Source: Saposhnikovia divaricata
Taxonomy: Eukaryota > Streptophyta > Magnoliopsida > Apiales > Apiaceae
Assembly (NCBI GenBank): GCA_036435485.1
Contig: CM071600.1
Coordinates: 161,894,546 to 161,958,545 of the forward strand
Reading direction: 5' to 3'
DNA: 64,000 nucleotides
The notes under the pieces were generated by a model, which searched no databases, was not told the origin of the DNA, and saw only the letters and a program-made list of their open reading frames with translations. Shown here in pieces: positions 54,181 through 64,000 of the stretch. A program made the position numbers and the translations under genes. Within the stretch, counting starts at the first letter, position 1. Every line of letters begins with the position of its first letter.

Positions 54181-54301
54181 ACAAACTACACAAGATAGGT
54201 TAGAAAAATAATCCGAGTCAGTGAACTCTAACGACCACTGATGACAAGCATATAAACTAAAAATAAAACACCGATGATCCCCGGCAGCGGTGCCAAAAAC
54301 T
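54181..54301 (-). other. Leader and PBS of the pol-less Athila-like element
   Basis: PBS at 54279-54299: on the minus strand TTTTTGGCACCGCTGCCGGG, 2 nt after the LTR end. It differs from the Athila-minus PBS by a transposed GTG/CAC (TGGTGCC versus TGGCACC). The leader is only about 100 bp, against 900 bp in Athila-minus. Confidence 0.8.
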
Positions 54302-55778
54302 TGTTAACACAAAATCACGCAAGCGTACGTGGTCACAAGTAATATATCAATAAGTCGAGTTCGTTCCCACAGGGATCTGGTTTAGGTTTTAATTCAGTCA
54401 ATGTACCTATGCAACAATGCATTACTCACTGCTAAGACAATTAACAAGATTGGGATTGATTAACTAAAATTAACTAAAAAGGAAATTAACAAACTAAGAA
54501 TTACTTAACTAATGAGAATTGGAATCGAATTACTTCTACAAGAGTAAACATGGGATCCTAACTTCATTAAATACTTCGCATAGATATGACGCCTTTAATC
54601 ACTATATGCAATGGTTATGATATCTGATCGGATAACACGAAACATGTACACGCTACCTATCAGCATACGTATACCAAACTAAACATACATCCACAAAAGA
54701 GATAGAAGATTAATAGACACCAATTATGCTTAGACCCTATATGTCTATAAAATTTGAAAACATAACGGTTGAAGAACAAGTTATCCATAAAGAACAATAT
54801 AAGTATTTTCATCTCATACTACGAATCATGTTGATAAACAATCATGAACCTATGCTAGCATGGCAAGTTCTAAATCTTAAGATCCACTTTCACTTCACAA
54901 GAGATTAACAAATTAGATGTTTGCGATGCATCTATCAATTAAGCATAACCATACAAGGATATCAGATATACATCACACACAGATCTTTAAAGCAATCAAG
55001 ATACTAAAGCTCCATAAATAAATCCATTAGAATCCCATGACAATGATTAGTTCATAATCGAACCTCTCGTCATCATGGGATCTGATGAAACCATGATAAA
55101 AATTAATTATGAAAAGATACAAATAAACCTAAGTAATTGATATGTAATGGTGATACAAATTACAATGATAGAATGTGTTTAAATAGGCTCTAAAAGTCTT
55201 GCCCAGCAAGGAAACTACCAAATCAAAATTAAAATAGAATACGTTTCCTAAACTGATTTTGTTTTTAAGGAAAATTCGTAGCTGACTTTTCTTTAGTATT
55301 TCTGGGCCGTTCCAGTTGTAATTCGACCTCCGAACCACTTTATAATGAAAGAGAATCTCGTTAGCTTCGTGTGGATTGTAAGATCATCCAAAACGGACTT
55401 GTAGAACTCAAGATATGGCCCAAACAGTGCATCAGCAATTTTGTCAGCGACCGCGCGCGCCGCCTTCTGTTCCTCGCGCTGCCTGCACCCCATACGCGCA
55501 GCCTGCGCCAAGAATTCTGCCCAAGGTTGTAGAAAATTTCGTTGTCTTCGCGTGAGCTGTAAGATCACTGAATTCGGACTTCTAAAACTCCAGATATGGC
55601 CAAAACAGTGCAGACTGCGCAACCTACCCGGAAAATCCGAATTCTAATCAATTTAACCTCCAACTCTTTGTTCTGCAAAACTCAACGAAAACACATTAAA
55701 CACACCACATACTTGAGGTCAAGTAATTAATTTAAGCCAATATGGAACATTCCAAGTGGATATAAAATCCACTTATCA
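54302..55778 (-). repeat. 5' LTR of the pol-less Athila-like element
   Basis: 1477 bp partner of 49913-51404 with small indels (an 8 bp gap near 54420 and a shorter stretch near 54795). Followed by CCTCA at 55779-55783. Confidence 0.92.
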
Positions 55779-57234
55779 CCTCATTCTTCTTATTTAATAG
55801 TTCATTCTTAGCAGATAGTTTGACAATCTCTTCATTAGCAGCAGTCATACTAGTATGAATATTAAACATTTCAATAGATAGTTGTTCAACCATGCATTTA
55901 TACTCAGAAACAGACATATCTATGGTAGTGAGAGATGGTACCTGAGAGTCAGACAGAGATTGTTCATCCTTGGAATCAGCCATCAAGGCATAGTTGGAGA
56001 ATTCTTGCTCGTCTCCATCACTATCAGAGTCATCCCAACACTTCCCTTCAGCTATGTAGGCCTTGCCTTGTGTTTGCTTTTTCAGAAGGGCCTCATACTT
56101 AGCTTCAAGCTCTAGAAACTCCTTATATATCTTTTTAGGCTGCTTGCATTCACTGGCAAAATGCCCTATGTCATTGCATCTATAACACCTTATAGATGAC
56201 CTATCCACATGGCTGGTTTTGAATTTATTCTTGTTTGCTTTCACAGGTGCCTTGCTCTTGTTGAATGAATTGTTTTGGGGTCTAGGTTTGAAGGGTTGGT
56301 TCCTCTTGAATCTGATGTTTGGAAACTTTCTGGCCATGAAAGCATATGAAGTGTTTTCCATGCCATCTAGCTCTTCAAGAGTATAGAACTCTTCTTCTTC
56401 CTTCTCCTCAACAGGTTCAGTCACTTCACCTTCATTTTCTTCATCATCTACTATCTCTTCTATCCTCAGCTTACCTATAGATGCTTCTAGGTCCTGAACA
56501 GATTTGCTGACAATCGAGGCATATGATGTGTTTACCATTCTGCCTTGGTTGGCTTGGATAGCCCTCTTCTGAAGCAACTCAAGCTCATAAGTCTTTAAAA
56601 CCCCGTAGAGCATATTACATGTGACTTTGTACAAATCTCTTTCTCTTAGAGAAATGACCCTTTGCTCTAGATGGTTTGGTGAGGACAATAGAAACTTCAT
56701 GTTCAACTCCTTGGTGCTGTAAACCTTCCCATTCATCTGTAGCTTAGTCACCAGCTTGTGAAACATTTCAAACATGTCAGTAATGCTTTCCTTGGTCTGA
56801 GCCATGAAAGCTTCATACTGTGTGACCAGTATCTGTTTCTTGTTTTCTCTAACCTCCTCTGTTCCTTCACATAACACCTCAATATGATCCCACATCTCCT
56901 TTGCTGTTTTGCAAGAGGCTATGTTAGCAAACATTGACATTTCCATAGAATCTATGATTAATAACATGAGATGACTGTCGAAAGCAACCATCTCCTTTTC
57001 TGTCTCTGTCCATTTAGATGGTTCTTTAGCCACATAGGATATTGGAATGGTTACAGTTCCAACAGTCTTTTCAGGAATCTCCTGTTGTGGAACAAAGGGA
57101 CCATTCTTGAGTATCTCAGGATATAGAGGATTAGAAGCTTTGATGAATAACAACATTTTAATCTTCCAGAGGTTGTAATTCTCTTTGTCGAACTTAGGGA
57201 CCTTCACTGTTCCTGTAGTCTTTGGTGTATTCAT
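55779..57234 (-). CDS. Copia-E Gag, N-terminal part
   Basis: Open frame from ATG 57234 for about 485 codons to the insertion point at 55779. It starts MNTPKTTGTVKVPKFDKENY and continues NLWKIKMLLFIKASNPLYPE, the copia Gag entry motif. The Gag core has ESITDMFEMFHKLVTKLQMN. A CCHC knuckle CYRCNDIGHFASEC is near residue 355. A coiled-coil-like C-terminus (IVKLSAKNELLNKKNEV) runs into the inserted element and continues at 49912. The last 12 residues of the computed frame come from the inserted LTR and are not Gag. No internal stop in this part. Confidence 0.9.
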
Positions 57235-57261
57235 GATCTTTTACTGTTTTTAAATAAACAG

Positions 57262-57276
57262 CCTGCTTTGATACCA
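57262..57276 (-). promoter_or_regulatory. Primer binding site of Copia-E
   Basis: On the minus strand TGGTATCAAAGCAGG, complementary to initiator Met tRNA with A for G at one position relative to Copia-C, 2 nt from the LTR boundary. Confidence 0.88.
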
Positions 57277-57278
57277 CT

Positions 57279-58479
57279 TGTTGAGTATTGAATATATCGA
57301 AGAGAATACAGAGGGGGGTGAATGGATTCTCAAATTTTTCTTCAAATAAGTGTTTTAGGTGAAGGTTGTTTTAAGGGTTTGAATCTGGTTGTGTAACAAA
57401 GTATGTGTTTGTGTTTAACAGATTATGTAATTGCGGAATATAAACACAAGAACACGATCACCCACTTTAATCTAATATTGTACTAGACAAAGATTTGCTA
57501 CAATCTGTGAATACAAATGTTAGTATTCTCAGCTTCTTTCTCAGAGAGATATTCCTTGTAAAAACTATTGATCACTCTGTTTTGATGATTGCTAAAGAAG
57601 TAGGGTTGTTCACTTATATCACGTGAACAACTTGCTTACAACAAATAAGGTAGCAAACAAATTTGCTTTTTAATGTGTCTATCCTATTTGAGTAAACATC
57701 CAAACTGCTACAGATTTGACTTCTTAGAACTCTGTTCAGATCCACTTCTTTAGCTCTTTGTCTCTTGTACTATCTTTCCAAGCTTCTTTGTAGGCTTTTC
57801 AACGTGCTTTACAGTATGTGGTCCACAAAGCGTCTTGCCTTGCTTCAGGTTTCTGACTTGTACAATTCTTCAGTATTTTGTCTCCAAGATTGCAGTCGAG
57901 AAGTAACTCTGTTGTGATTCGAGAACTAGAATTGGCTTAATCGATAACTCTGAGTTCTCGAATACTGTTGAGCTCACATATCGAATCAGTTCTCGAATAA
58001 GTCTTTTCTCCAGGAATCCTTGAGATATCGAATAGAGCATTTTACTTATCGAATCCCTGAGATATCGAATAGCTTCCTGAGTCATTGAGATATCGAATGG
58101 AACATTGACTTGTTGACTCCTAGAGAACTTAAATGATACTTTGACTTGTTGACTTTCTAAGTTCTCAAATAGTAGACATATCGAATCTCTGAGATATCGA
58201 ATGAGATATCGAACAGTGCATTCAGAGATATCGAATAATGTCTTTTGTAGATATCGAATCGCTGACTTCTCGAAAGCTAGACTTCTCGAATAGATCAAAA
58301 CACTTCTCGAATTGGTACTTAGGCAAATATTCATTCTCCAAATTCCAACTGTGTTTATTTTGAAAGTCTTGGTCTTCAAGCTTGAGGCATGATCCTTGGA
58401 ACTTATTTCAAGCATTATTCTATGACTTTAATTACAGTTACACAGGTAGAATTTGATGCCTATTACAAGTACTGCAACA
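57279..58479 (-). repeat. Copia-E 5' LTR
   Basis: About 1.2 kb. The PBS-side end (plus strand TGTTGAGTATTG) is firm. The outer end at 58479 is inferred from CTGCAACA, giving TGTTG/CAACA terminal inverted repeats, and from the return of gypsy LTR sequence. A TATATAAG-like box in minus orientation (57619-57614) sits in the loop of a 9 bp perfect inverted repeat (57605-57613 and 57623-57631) and next to CACGTG (57620-57625). Dense short motifs lie upstream of it at 57918-58311. Confidence 0.75.
57918..58311 (-). promoter_or_regulatory. Motif array in Copia-E LTR: TTCnnGAA, GATATC and TTGAC
   Basis: TTCTCGAA or its complement at 57918, 57955, 57990, 58267, 58283 and 58304. GAGATATCGAAT or one-base variants at 58022, 58059, 58087, 58191, 58203, 58225 and 58248. 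Paired TTGAC (W-box core) at 58105/58113 and 58141/58149. TTCnnGAA is the heat-shock element core. The array is on the upstream side of the likely TATA box in element orientation, where an enhancer would be. Confidence 0.7.
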
Positions 58480-58825
58480 AGTAGAAACTCTACAACTAGA
58501 GGTTCCCTCAGTTAAGAGGTCATGTAGGTAATGCACATCATTACAGTCAATTAGTCTTGTTATTAGATGTATACAGGCATGCCTCTGTGACTAACATATG
58601 TAAATGGATGGCAAAGAGTATGTAATTCTTTTGGGTTATAAGAACACAAAACTTGTGATTAATAATATTTGTTGGTTACTCTGATTTCATCTCTAGGACT
58701 ATAACGGGTGTGTTTTATGTTGTTGTTTTGGGGTCATAAGATTGTAATTTATTTATATTGATATTATTGATGGAAATAGAGACCGTGACGACCGGATCCC
58801 CGACCCTGGATCTGGGGCTGTTACA
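58480..58825 (+). repeat. Chromovirus-like gypsy 5' LTR, 3' fragment
   Basis: 346 bp ending CTGGATCTGGGGCTGTTACA at 58825, followed by a Met-tRNA PBS. The upstream part of this LTR was displaced by Copia-E and is not in the window. The end (TTACA) pairs with TGTAA at the start of the LTR at 60448. Confidence 0.75.
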
Positions 58826-60447
58826 GAAATGGTATCAGAGCGTTACGTTATAAACCCTAGAGGTGATGCGACATTAAAACGATAAATTCACTAAGATAAT
58901 AAGAACTCTTGCCAAGTTCATAGTCGGACTACTTAATGTAATACTGACATATAAAACCCTTATGGCAACTCTTAAACATCATGATAGTAACTTAGCTCGA
59001 TATCGTATCGACGAGTAAGGTGACGCACCTTGAGGCTTACGAGCAGCAGCACGAGGATACTTTATTATATGTTGATGATCGGCTTGAATACTCGATAGAG
59101 TACCCTACTGAGGACCCGAAGGAGGTTCTAGCTAAGGAGGAGAATCCTGTTAAGGATAAAGAGTTTACCCTTGAGGATATGAGGGCTGCAGCCAGAGAGA
59201 CTATAAGAGTTAAAGTATAGTGCTCATAGAAGTGAGTATAAAGAATTGAGATATTATTAAGAGATTTGAAGATGCATATTGAATTCATAGCCGGACTACC
59301 GGGTGTAGTACCAGCAAGTAAGACAGATTGGAAAAATAACTTGAGATCTTATATAGGGATAGATAAGAATCCTTAGAGACTTTCAGATTAATGAGAAAAG
59401 AGTTAGAATGATGCAAGACATCGATATAGGACGGGGAGCAGAGTCTCGAGGAGCAGTTGAGATAGAGGCAGCAAGTGCCATATCATTGGATAAATGAATT
59501 AGTGTGAATATTGTCAAAGGTAATTCGCCATGAGAAGGCAGATTCCATAGGTTATAAATTATGAAGTCAAATTAAGATAGAGGAGGTGATCTTATCCAAG
59601 AAATGTTCACATTTTGTTGAATGGATCAGCTTAGAAAGTAAAGACAGTGTGAAATAATGGCATAATTGGACAATATGATAGAAGTAGTAAGCGAGACGAT
59701 GATCTCAGAACCTACAAGAGGAAAATACCAGTGAGTCTATGATAAACTCGAAATAAGACTACTGTCAGGGATTAAGTATAGGGTTATTTCAACTCAGTGA
59801 AATGATGAACCAGAAACATTAGATGCGTGTGATTTTGAGGAATATTAAATTCTTTCTTTTCCTTGAATGGGTTATAATAGTTACATTAAGTTTATTCCGA
59901 TGTTGAATCGTAAATGGATCGAGTAATACGATCAGTGGATAAGAGATAATGGAGGATGTTTTAAAGATGAAACCTAAAAGAGCAAGTGTTTGTTAAGTTC
60001 TCAAAATATGAATTCTGGAAAATGAAGTTCAATTATTAGGAAATGCGATCAATAGTGAGTAGTGTTGGTTGACCCCGCCAAGTTAAAGGCAGTTTCAATT
60101 GGGAAAGGCCAACCACACCAGCAAAGAAAAATGTAAGAAAATCTCCCTGGAGCTAAAGACGAAATTGGTGATGACCCAGCGTTGGCGTTGCCTAATGGAA
60201 GAAGGAAGACTTTGTGATATAATATGATGCATCTTACACAGGTTTAGGTGGGATGCATATGCAGCATGGTAGAGTAATTGCGGATGCATTCGGACAGCAC
60301 CATTCATCGGGTTCGGATAGCCTTGGTAGTGCTAATTTTGTGGAACGACTAACTCCGACGGTAGTGGTCCTTCTGAGACTGGTGGTTAGGTAGACTAACA
60401 TTTTGTAGTATCAACTATTAGGACGTATATGCATCAGGAAGATGTGG
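58826..60447 (+). pseudogene. Deleted internal region of the chromovirus-like element with pol fragments
   Basis: Only 1622 bp between PBS and next LTR, against several kb for an intact element. 59020-59220 is a short Glu/Asp-rich frame (HEDTLLYVDDRLEYSIEYPT), possibly from gag; unproven. Scattered RT pieces occur in order: an SGIKYRV-like RT palm fragment near 59765-59785, FVKFSKYEFW near 59990-60020, LVDPAKLKAVSIGKGQP near 60067-60117, PALALPNGRRKTL near 60176-60215, and an RNase H start, GGMHMQHGRVIADAF, near 60250-60290. Their order is that of a gypsy RT-RNase H, but the frames change repeatedly and integrase is absent. Confidence 0.65.
58830..58841 (+). promoter_or_regulatory. Primer binding site of the chromovirus-like element
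   Basis: TGGTATCAGAGC, 4 nt after the LTR end, complementary to initiator Met tRNA as in chromoviruses. Confidence 0.85.
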
Positions 60448-61438
60448 TGTAATAACCCGGATTTTTCAAGAATGATTTTATTATTATTTTGATAATAATA
60501 ATGTTTTCCTAAAATGAGGAGGATTTTTTTTTTATTTTTTTTATTTTTTTTTATTTGATTTTATTATTTAATTATTTTCGGTTAAGTGGAACCGGGACCC
60601 TTTTTAAAATTTTATGGACCGAGTAGATATCTCGAGTCAATAAGTTATTTGGATAAAGATTTAAATTTTGGAGTGTGGAATTATTCAGTAGAGATTTTAT
60701 TTTAAATTATTGAATAAGTTGGATATTTTAAAATCCTTAGAAAATGATTATTTTAATTATTTGAGGAATTTTAGAAATTGCTCGATTAATTTATAAAATC
60801 GAGAATTTGAGATTTTACTAAAACAATAATATTTGTAGTATTTTTAGAAAGCCCTGTAAATTGTGATTTATGAATCAGAATTATTATTTTATGAATTGTT
60901 TTTATAAATTATTAATAAATTGTAAAATGCATATCAATTCAGAAAAATTAGATTTAATTCTAATTCTTTCTCCAAAAGACTTTAAAAATAATCTAGTATT
61001 TAATTATGCTAGAAATTTTATGTTTACAAACTAGATTTATTTACTCATAATATTATTTGAGATAGGTAGTAATATGTATTACTTTAAAATAGGATTGGGC
61101 CTAAGGCCCATTAGGTTAATAAAACACCACACCACACAGCCATATACATACATACACACACAGATACGCAGCTGCACAAAAACAGATCGGGGAAGGGGAA
61201 AGAAAAGAGATGGGAAGAGAAATTTAGAGAGATGGGTGTATATACATATATATGTGTGTGTAAGTGTGTGGGTGTGTGTGTAATTCGCGTGTGTGAGTGT
61301 GTGGGGGTGTGTGTAACTCGCGTGGGTAGTGTGCGGGGGAAGAGGCTGGGCAGTGGTGGCCGCGGGGAGCAGCGGCGGCGGGAGGCGGCCGGAGATCGCG
61401 CGGCGGCGGCGAGGTAGTGGCGTCGTGGCTGTGCGCGC

Positions 61439-61441
<3 letters not shown>

Positions 61442-61536
<95 letters not shown>

Positions 61537-61538
61537 GA
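61442..61538 (+). repeat. (GA)n microsatellite
   Basis: About 97 bp of almost perfect GA dinucleotides with one GG interruption near 61527, directly downstream of a GC-rich segment. GA tracts at this position in an LTR lie near the likely transcription start. Confidence 0.95.
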
Positions 61539-62183
61539 TGGTGGAGATTTTCGTGGGGCCACCGGAAACGAAAATGGTATACCTTTCGAATTTAATTTTG
61601 ATTATTTAATTATCATAAATTTTGTTATAATTTAATTGTTGTAATTTAAATAGTTTTAAATTATGAATATTGTGAATTTCCGAGATTCGATTCGGAAAGT
61701 ATGTTGGTAATTATAATTGTTGAGTTTAATTATGAGTCCGATTAAATGTTCGAGTTAATAATTGTTAATTGTCAAATTGTTAGTTGCTAATTGGAATTGT
61801 GAGATAAGTTGTGGTCTTGCTAATATTCGAGTTTAATAGTCGGAGTGGATGTTAGATTTAAAGATTATTATGATTCGTGTTAAATGAATAAAATGATTAA
61901 GTGGCTATATGAAATTGCTATACTTAATTGATTAAATTTAATCGAGTCGATAATTAAGGTTATGTGACTTACTTGTAACATATGGTCATCAATAAATGTT
62001 TACGTGCTAAGTGCTATAAGTCAAGTCGTGGTATTTGATGGCCTTACTAATTATGAATGTTATATGTTAGATGTTAGAATTTTATAATAATTAGAACTGT
62101 GCTATGGGTTATGAGAAGATCACAAGTTTCGAAATGTCAATATTTAAAGGACTTGTGTAATTCTTTTCGACTAATCCCTAGGG

Positions 62184-62367
62184 CTTACGAATATCCATGA
62201 TTAGATATCACGGGTATAATTCATATACTTGAGTGGTGTGATCATCGATATAGCGTAAGTAATAGTTAGTGCTAGGGGTTGTTCCCTAGGGCTTACGAAC
62301 ATCAATGATTGATTGTCACGTGTATCATTAAAATACGTGAGAAATACGATCATTGGTGTAGCGTAAG
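62184..62367 (+). repeat. Two tandem inverted-repeat units in the gypsy LTR
   Basis: Unit 1: CTTACGAATATCCATGAT (62184-62201) pairs with ATCATCGATATAGCGTAAG (62241-62259). Unit 2: CTTACGAACATCAATGAT (62292-62309) pairs with ATCATTGGTGTAGCGTAAG (62349-62367). Both are preceded by CCCTAGGG. Units are 108 bp apart. Confidence 0.8.
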
Positions 62368-64000
62368 TAGTAGTGTAATATAAATCATTATGTGCTATGT
62401 GCCGCATGTCAGGGCGGATACTTTCTTATGTGATTATTTTATGTTGCTGCAAGTTGAGGCAGCTTATTTTTGCTAAAACAGGGTTGTATTGTATTTGAGG
62501 GGCTGTGCCCATAGTCCGATAAACGAATACTTCATGCAGAAATTTTCTGAAAATCCCCTGCGATTAATTATATTTAATTTATTAAATTTCCGTGGTCTAG
62601 AGGCATGAAGTGGATGTTAACTGATTATGTGTATATGTGTTAAGTGGTTGATTTTAGGATTAATTGTTGTCTCGAGGGTTATGTGCTAAGTTAAGTATTA
62701 AAAATGGTATTGAGGATCAATGATGCTTTGAGGATTAATTATATATTAAATTGGTTTAAGTCTATTAAATGGATACAAATGTGTTATGTGCATTAAGTGG
62801 TATTAGAATAGTTAACTATGGGGAAGACGCCTATAGTTTTTCTTTAAGTGACTTAGTAGTAACTCTGAGTCGGGACTACTCGAGATACGAGGGAGGACTG
62901 ACACGTACTCGTAACCATTTCAGTACTATTAGGGCGTAATCAAATTGGAGCGACGTGCATCCAAAAAGGAAGATCGAGACTTCAGGTAAGGTCCATGGAA
63001 TTGCTTGGACGAGGTGCGAAGGATTTGTCCGTGGTTTCTATTTTCTGCTAAGGACCAGAGGCAAGTTTACTATGCATACTCTATTGTTCAGAGTATATTT
63101 ATTTTAAATCTATGAAATGTGTTAAATAAGTTTTCAATCCGTAATCGCGAGTTTTCCAACCTTGTACTTCTCCTTCCAAATCATTGTATTCCTGACTTTG
63201 CCAACAATATTGAATTCTGCACGTGATCCCATGGCTTATAATATTGTTGACGGGCAGTGATATTTTTATGGCTCTATATCTTGATTTATACGGTATATAT
63301 ATATCTATGAACTTTTCGCACTATGGTAGTGGACTATATGTTATGAGGTATGTATTTATGTATCGGAATAAGAGAGGCTCAGAGGGTAGAGCATGTATTG
63401 AGTTTTAGAACTTAGCCGCGTGTCGGGGCTATTTTGTATTGTATGTTTTCGAAAACCCGGGCAAAGCTTTTAAAAAGAATTTCACAATAATTAACCTAAA
63501 GGCGGCATCACCAATAAACCAGTGTTATTTAATTAATAGATGCTTCTGAAAGCATTCACTAATTAAATAAACCTCATTCGCCTAATTAAATTATTTAATT
63601 AGATGAATATCGTTTTCAGAACGCTTTCTTAAAATCACTTTGTCCCGGAGAAATAATAAAATAATTTGATGGAGTGATTCTATCTAGTATATTATTTATC
63701 GGAGATAGTGTATTTTCAATACGGAGTAAGGATATTCCAATGGTTATAATTGGTTATTTTCAGCTTAAAACAGCTAGATTAATATCGATATAGGTTATTT
63801 GATTGATTATCTAAATGGATGAATATTAATTATAATATTCATTAACAAAAAGGGAGAAAGAGAAAAAGGATTTTCAGGCTTATTAATTATTTCTTACTGA
63901 CCGAGAGTCAGTAGTAGTTATTTGATAAAGTGGCTAAAGTTTGGAGACTGCCGGAGATATTGTGTCTTGATTTTTATTAGAAACATTCCAAGAGTTGTAT

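Larger units (their letters stand above)
49913..55778 (-). mobile_element. Pol-less Athila-like element, complete with both LTRs
   Basis: 5866 bp, minus strand, exact target-site duplication CCTCA (49908-49912 and 55779-55783). LTRs 49913-51404 (1492 bp) and 54302-55778 (1477 bp) look about 96% alike by eye. The internal 2.9 kb holds PBS, leader, a Gag-derived coding remnant and a 3' non-coding region with PPT modules. Capsid, protease, RT, RNase H and integrase are all absent. It fits the class of plant non-autonomous LTR elements that keep part of gag, and would have depended on an Athila-like partner. Confidence 0.9.
43253..58479 (-). mobile_element. Copia-E: minus-strand copia element with three nested insertions
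   Basis: In element order: LTR 58479-57279, PBS, Gag 57234-55779, [pol-less Athila-like element], Gag 49912-48963, [solo LTR], Gag end and pol 45725-43253, where Copia-D interrupts it. The reading direction and frame content match on both sides of each insertion, and two insertions have exact target-site duplications. The rest of pol and the 3' LTR would lie beyond Copia-D and are not present in the window. Confidence 0.85.
60448..64000 (+). repeat. Chromovirus-like gypsy 3' LTR (runs off window)
   Basis: Begins TGTAATAACCCGGATTTTTC and shows no end within 3.55 kb, so its far boundary is outside. It contains a GT-rich and GC-rich stretch (61250-61440), a GA microsatellite, two tandem stem-loops (62184-62367), and GAGGCAAGTTTAC near 63058-63070, which resembles AAGGCAAGTTTAC of the solo LTR (minus strand near 47125-47137). 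No coding sequence is credible; the long frames over the GA repeat are artefacts of the repeat. Confidence 0.72.

Noticed and set aside
57870..58415. A 181-codon frame in the Copia-E LTR
   Set aside because: It is built from repeated GATATCGAAT words (RYL/SIS repeats) in an LTR and lies upstream of the promoter; no similarity to a protein I know.
365..58841. Possible tRNA genes at TGGTATCAGAGC sites
   Set aside because: These are 12-base primer binding sites next to LTR ends; no cloverleaf sequence surrounds them.
61224..61635. Overlapping long frames over the GA repeat
   Set aside because: Poly Arg-Glu and Ser-Leu frames are a by-product of a GA microsatellite lacking stop codons.
1..64000. 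Host genes, endogenous viral genomes, CRISPR arrays or bacterial-type operons
   Set aside because: Every recognisable protein motif belongs to LTR or LINE retrotransposons, and no regularly spaced direct repeats of CRISPR type exist.

Overview
The window is plant nuclear DNA, AT-rich and made almost entirely of nested retrotransposons. Everything recognisable is a plant-type family: SIRE-like Ty1/copia elements with an extra third ORF, Athila-like Ty3/gypsy elements, chromovirus-like gypsy LTRs with a Met-tRNA primer site, a LINE (L1-type) and one CACTA terminus. I found no host protein gene, rRNA, tRNA gene, CRISPR array or viral genome. A large repeat-rich eudicot genome fits; I cannot name the species from the sequence alone.

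Layout from left to right. 1-856: 5' end of a minus-strand copia element (Copia-0: gag start, PBS, LTR). 857-1029: a CACTA transposon end. 1030-1459: unassigned. 1460-4062: 5'-truncated LINE, minus strand. 4063-6220: plus-strand copia relic (Copia-B). 6221-26700: minus-strand Athila-like element without pol (Athila-minus), whose 5' LTR is split by a complete 11.2 kb SIRE-like element (Copia-C, 14762-25999, TSD ACAAC). 26708-35296: plus-strand Athila-like element with pol and 3' LTR but no 5' LTR (Athila-plus). 35297-43252: SIRE-like Copia-D, plus strand, cut at its gag by Athila-plus. 43258-58479: minus-strand Copia-E, which Copia-D interrupts at the reverse transcriptase YVDD motif. Copia-E also carries a 3.2 kb solo LTR (45726-48962, TSD CTTCT) and a complete 5.9 kb pol-less Athila-like element (49913-55778, TSD CCTCA). 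58480-64000: LTR fragment, deleted internal region and second LTR of a chromovirus-like gypsy element, running off the window.

The order of events follows from the nesting: chromovirus, then Copia-E inside it, then the solo LTR parent, the pol-less element and Copia-D inside Copia-E, then Athila-plus inside Copia-D. Copia-C is a separate late insertion into Athila-minus. All coding regions are decayed. Many of the in-frame stops sit where Gln or Trp is expected, as C-to-T changes on one strand or the other would produce.

The points most worth a second look are non-coding and are seen by comparing elements with each other: a two-part polypurine-tract module present both just after the last ORF and at the LTR border of each Athila-like element; a block of about 120 bp conserved beside the terminal PPT in three such elements; a protein segment shared by the two pol-less elements; a gag stop followed 14-20 nt later by a splice-acceptor-like CAG|GG in four copia elements; two tandem LTR stem-loops with paired substitutions; and a Copia-E LTR rich in TTCnnGAA, GATATC and TTGAC motifs.
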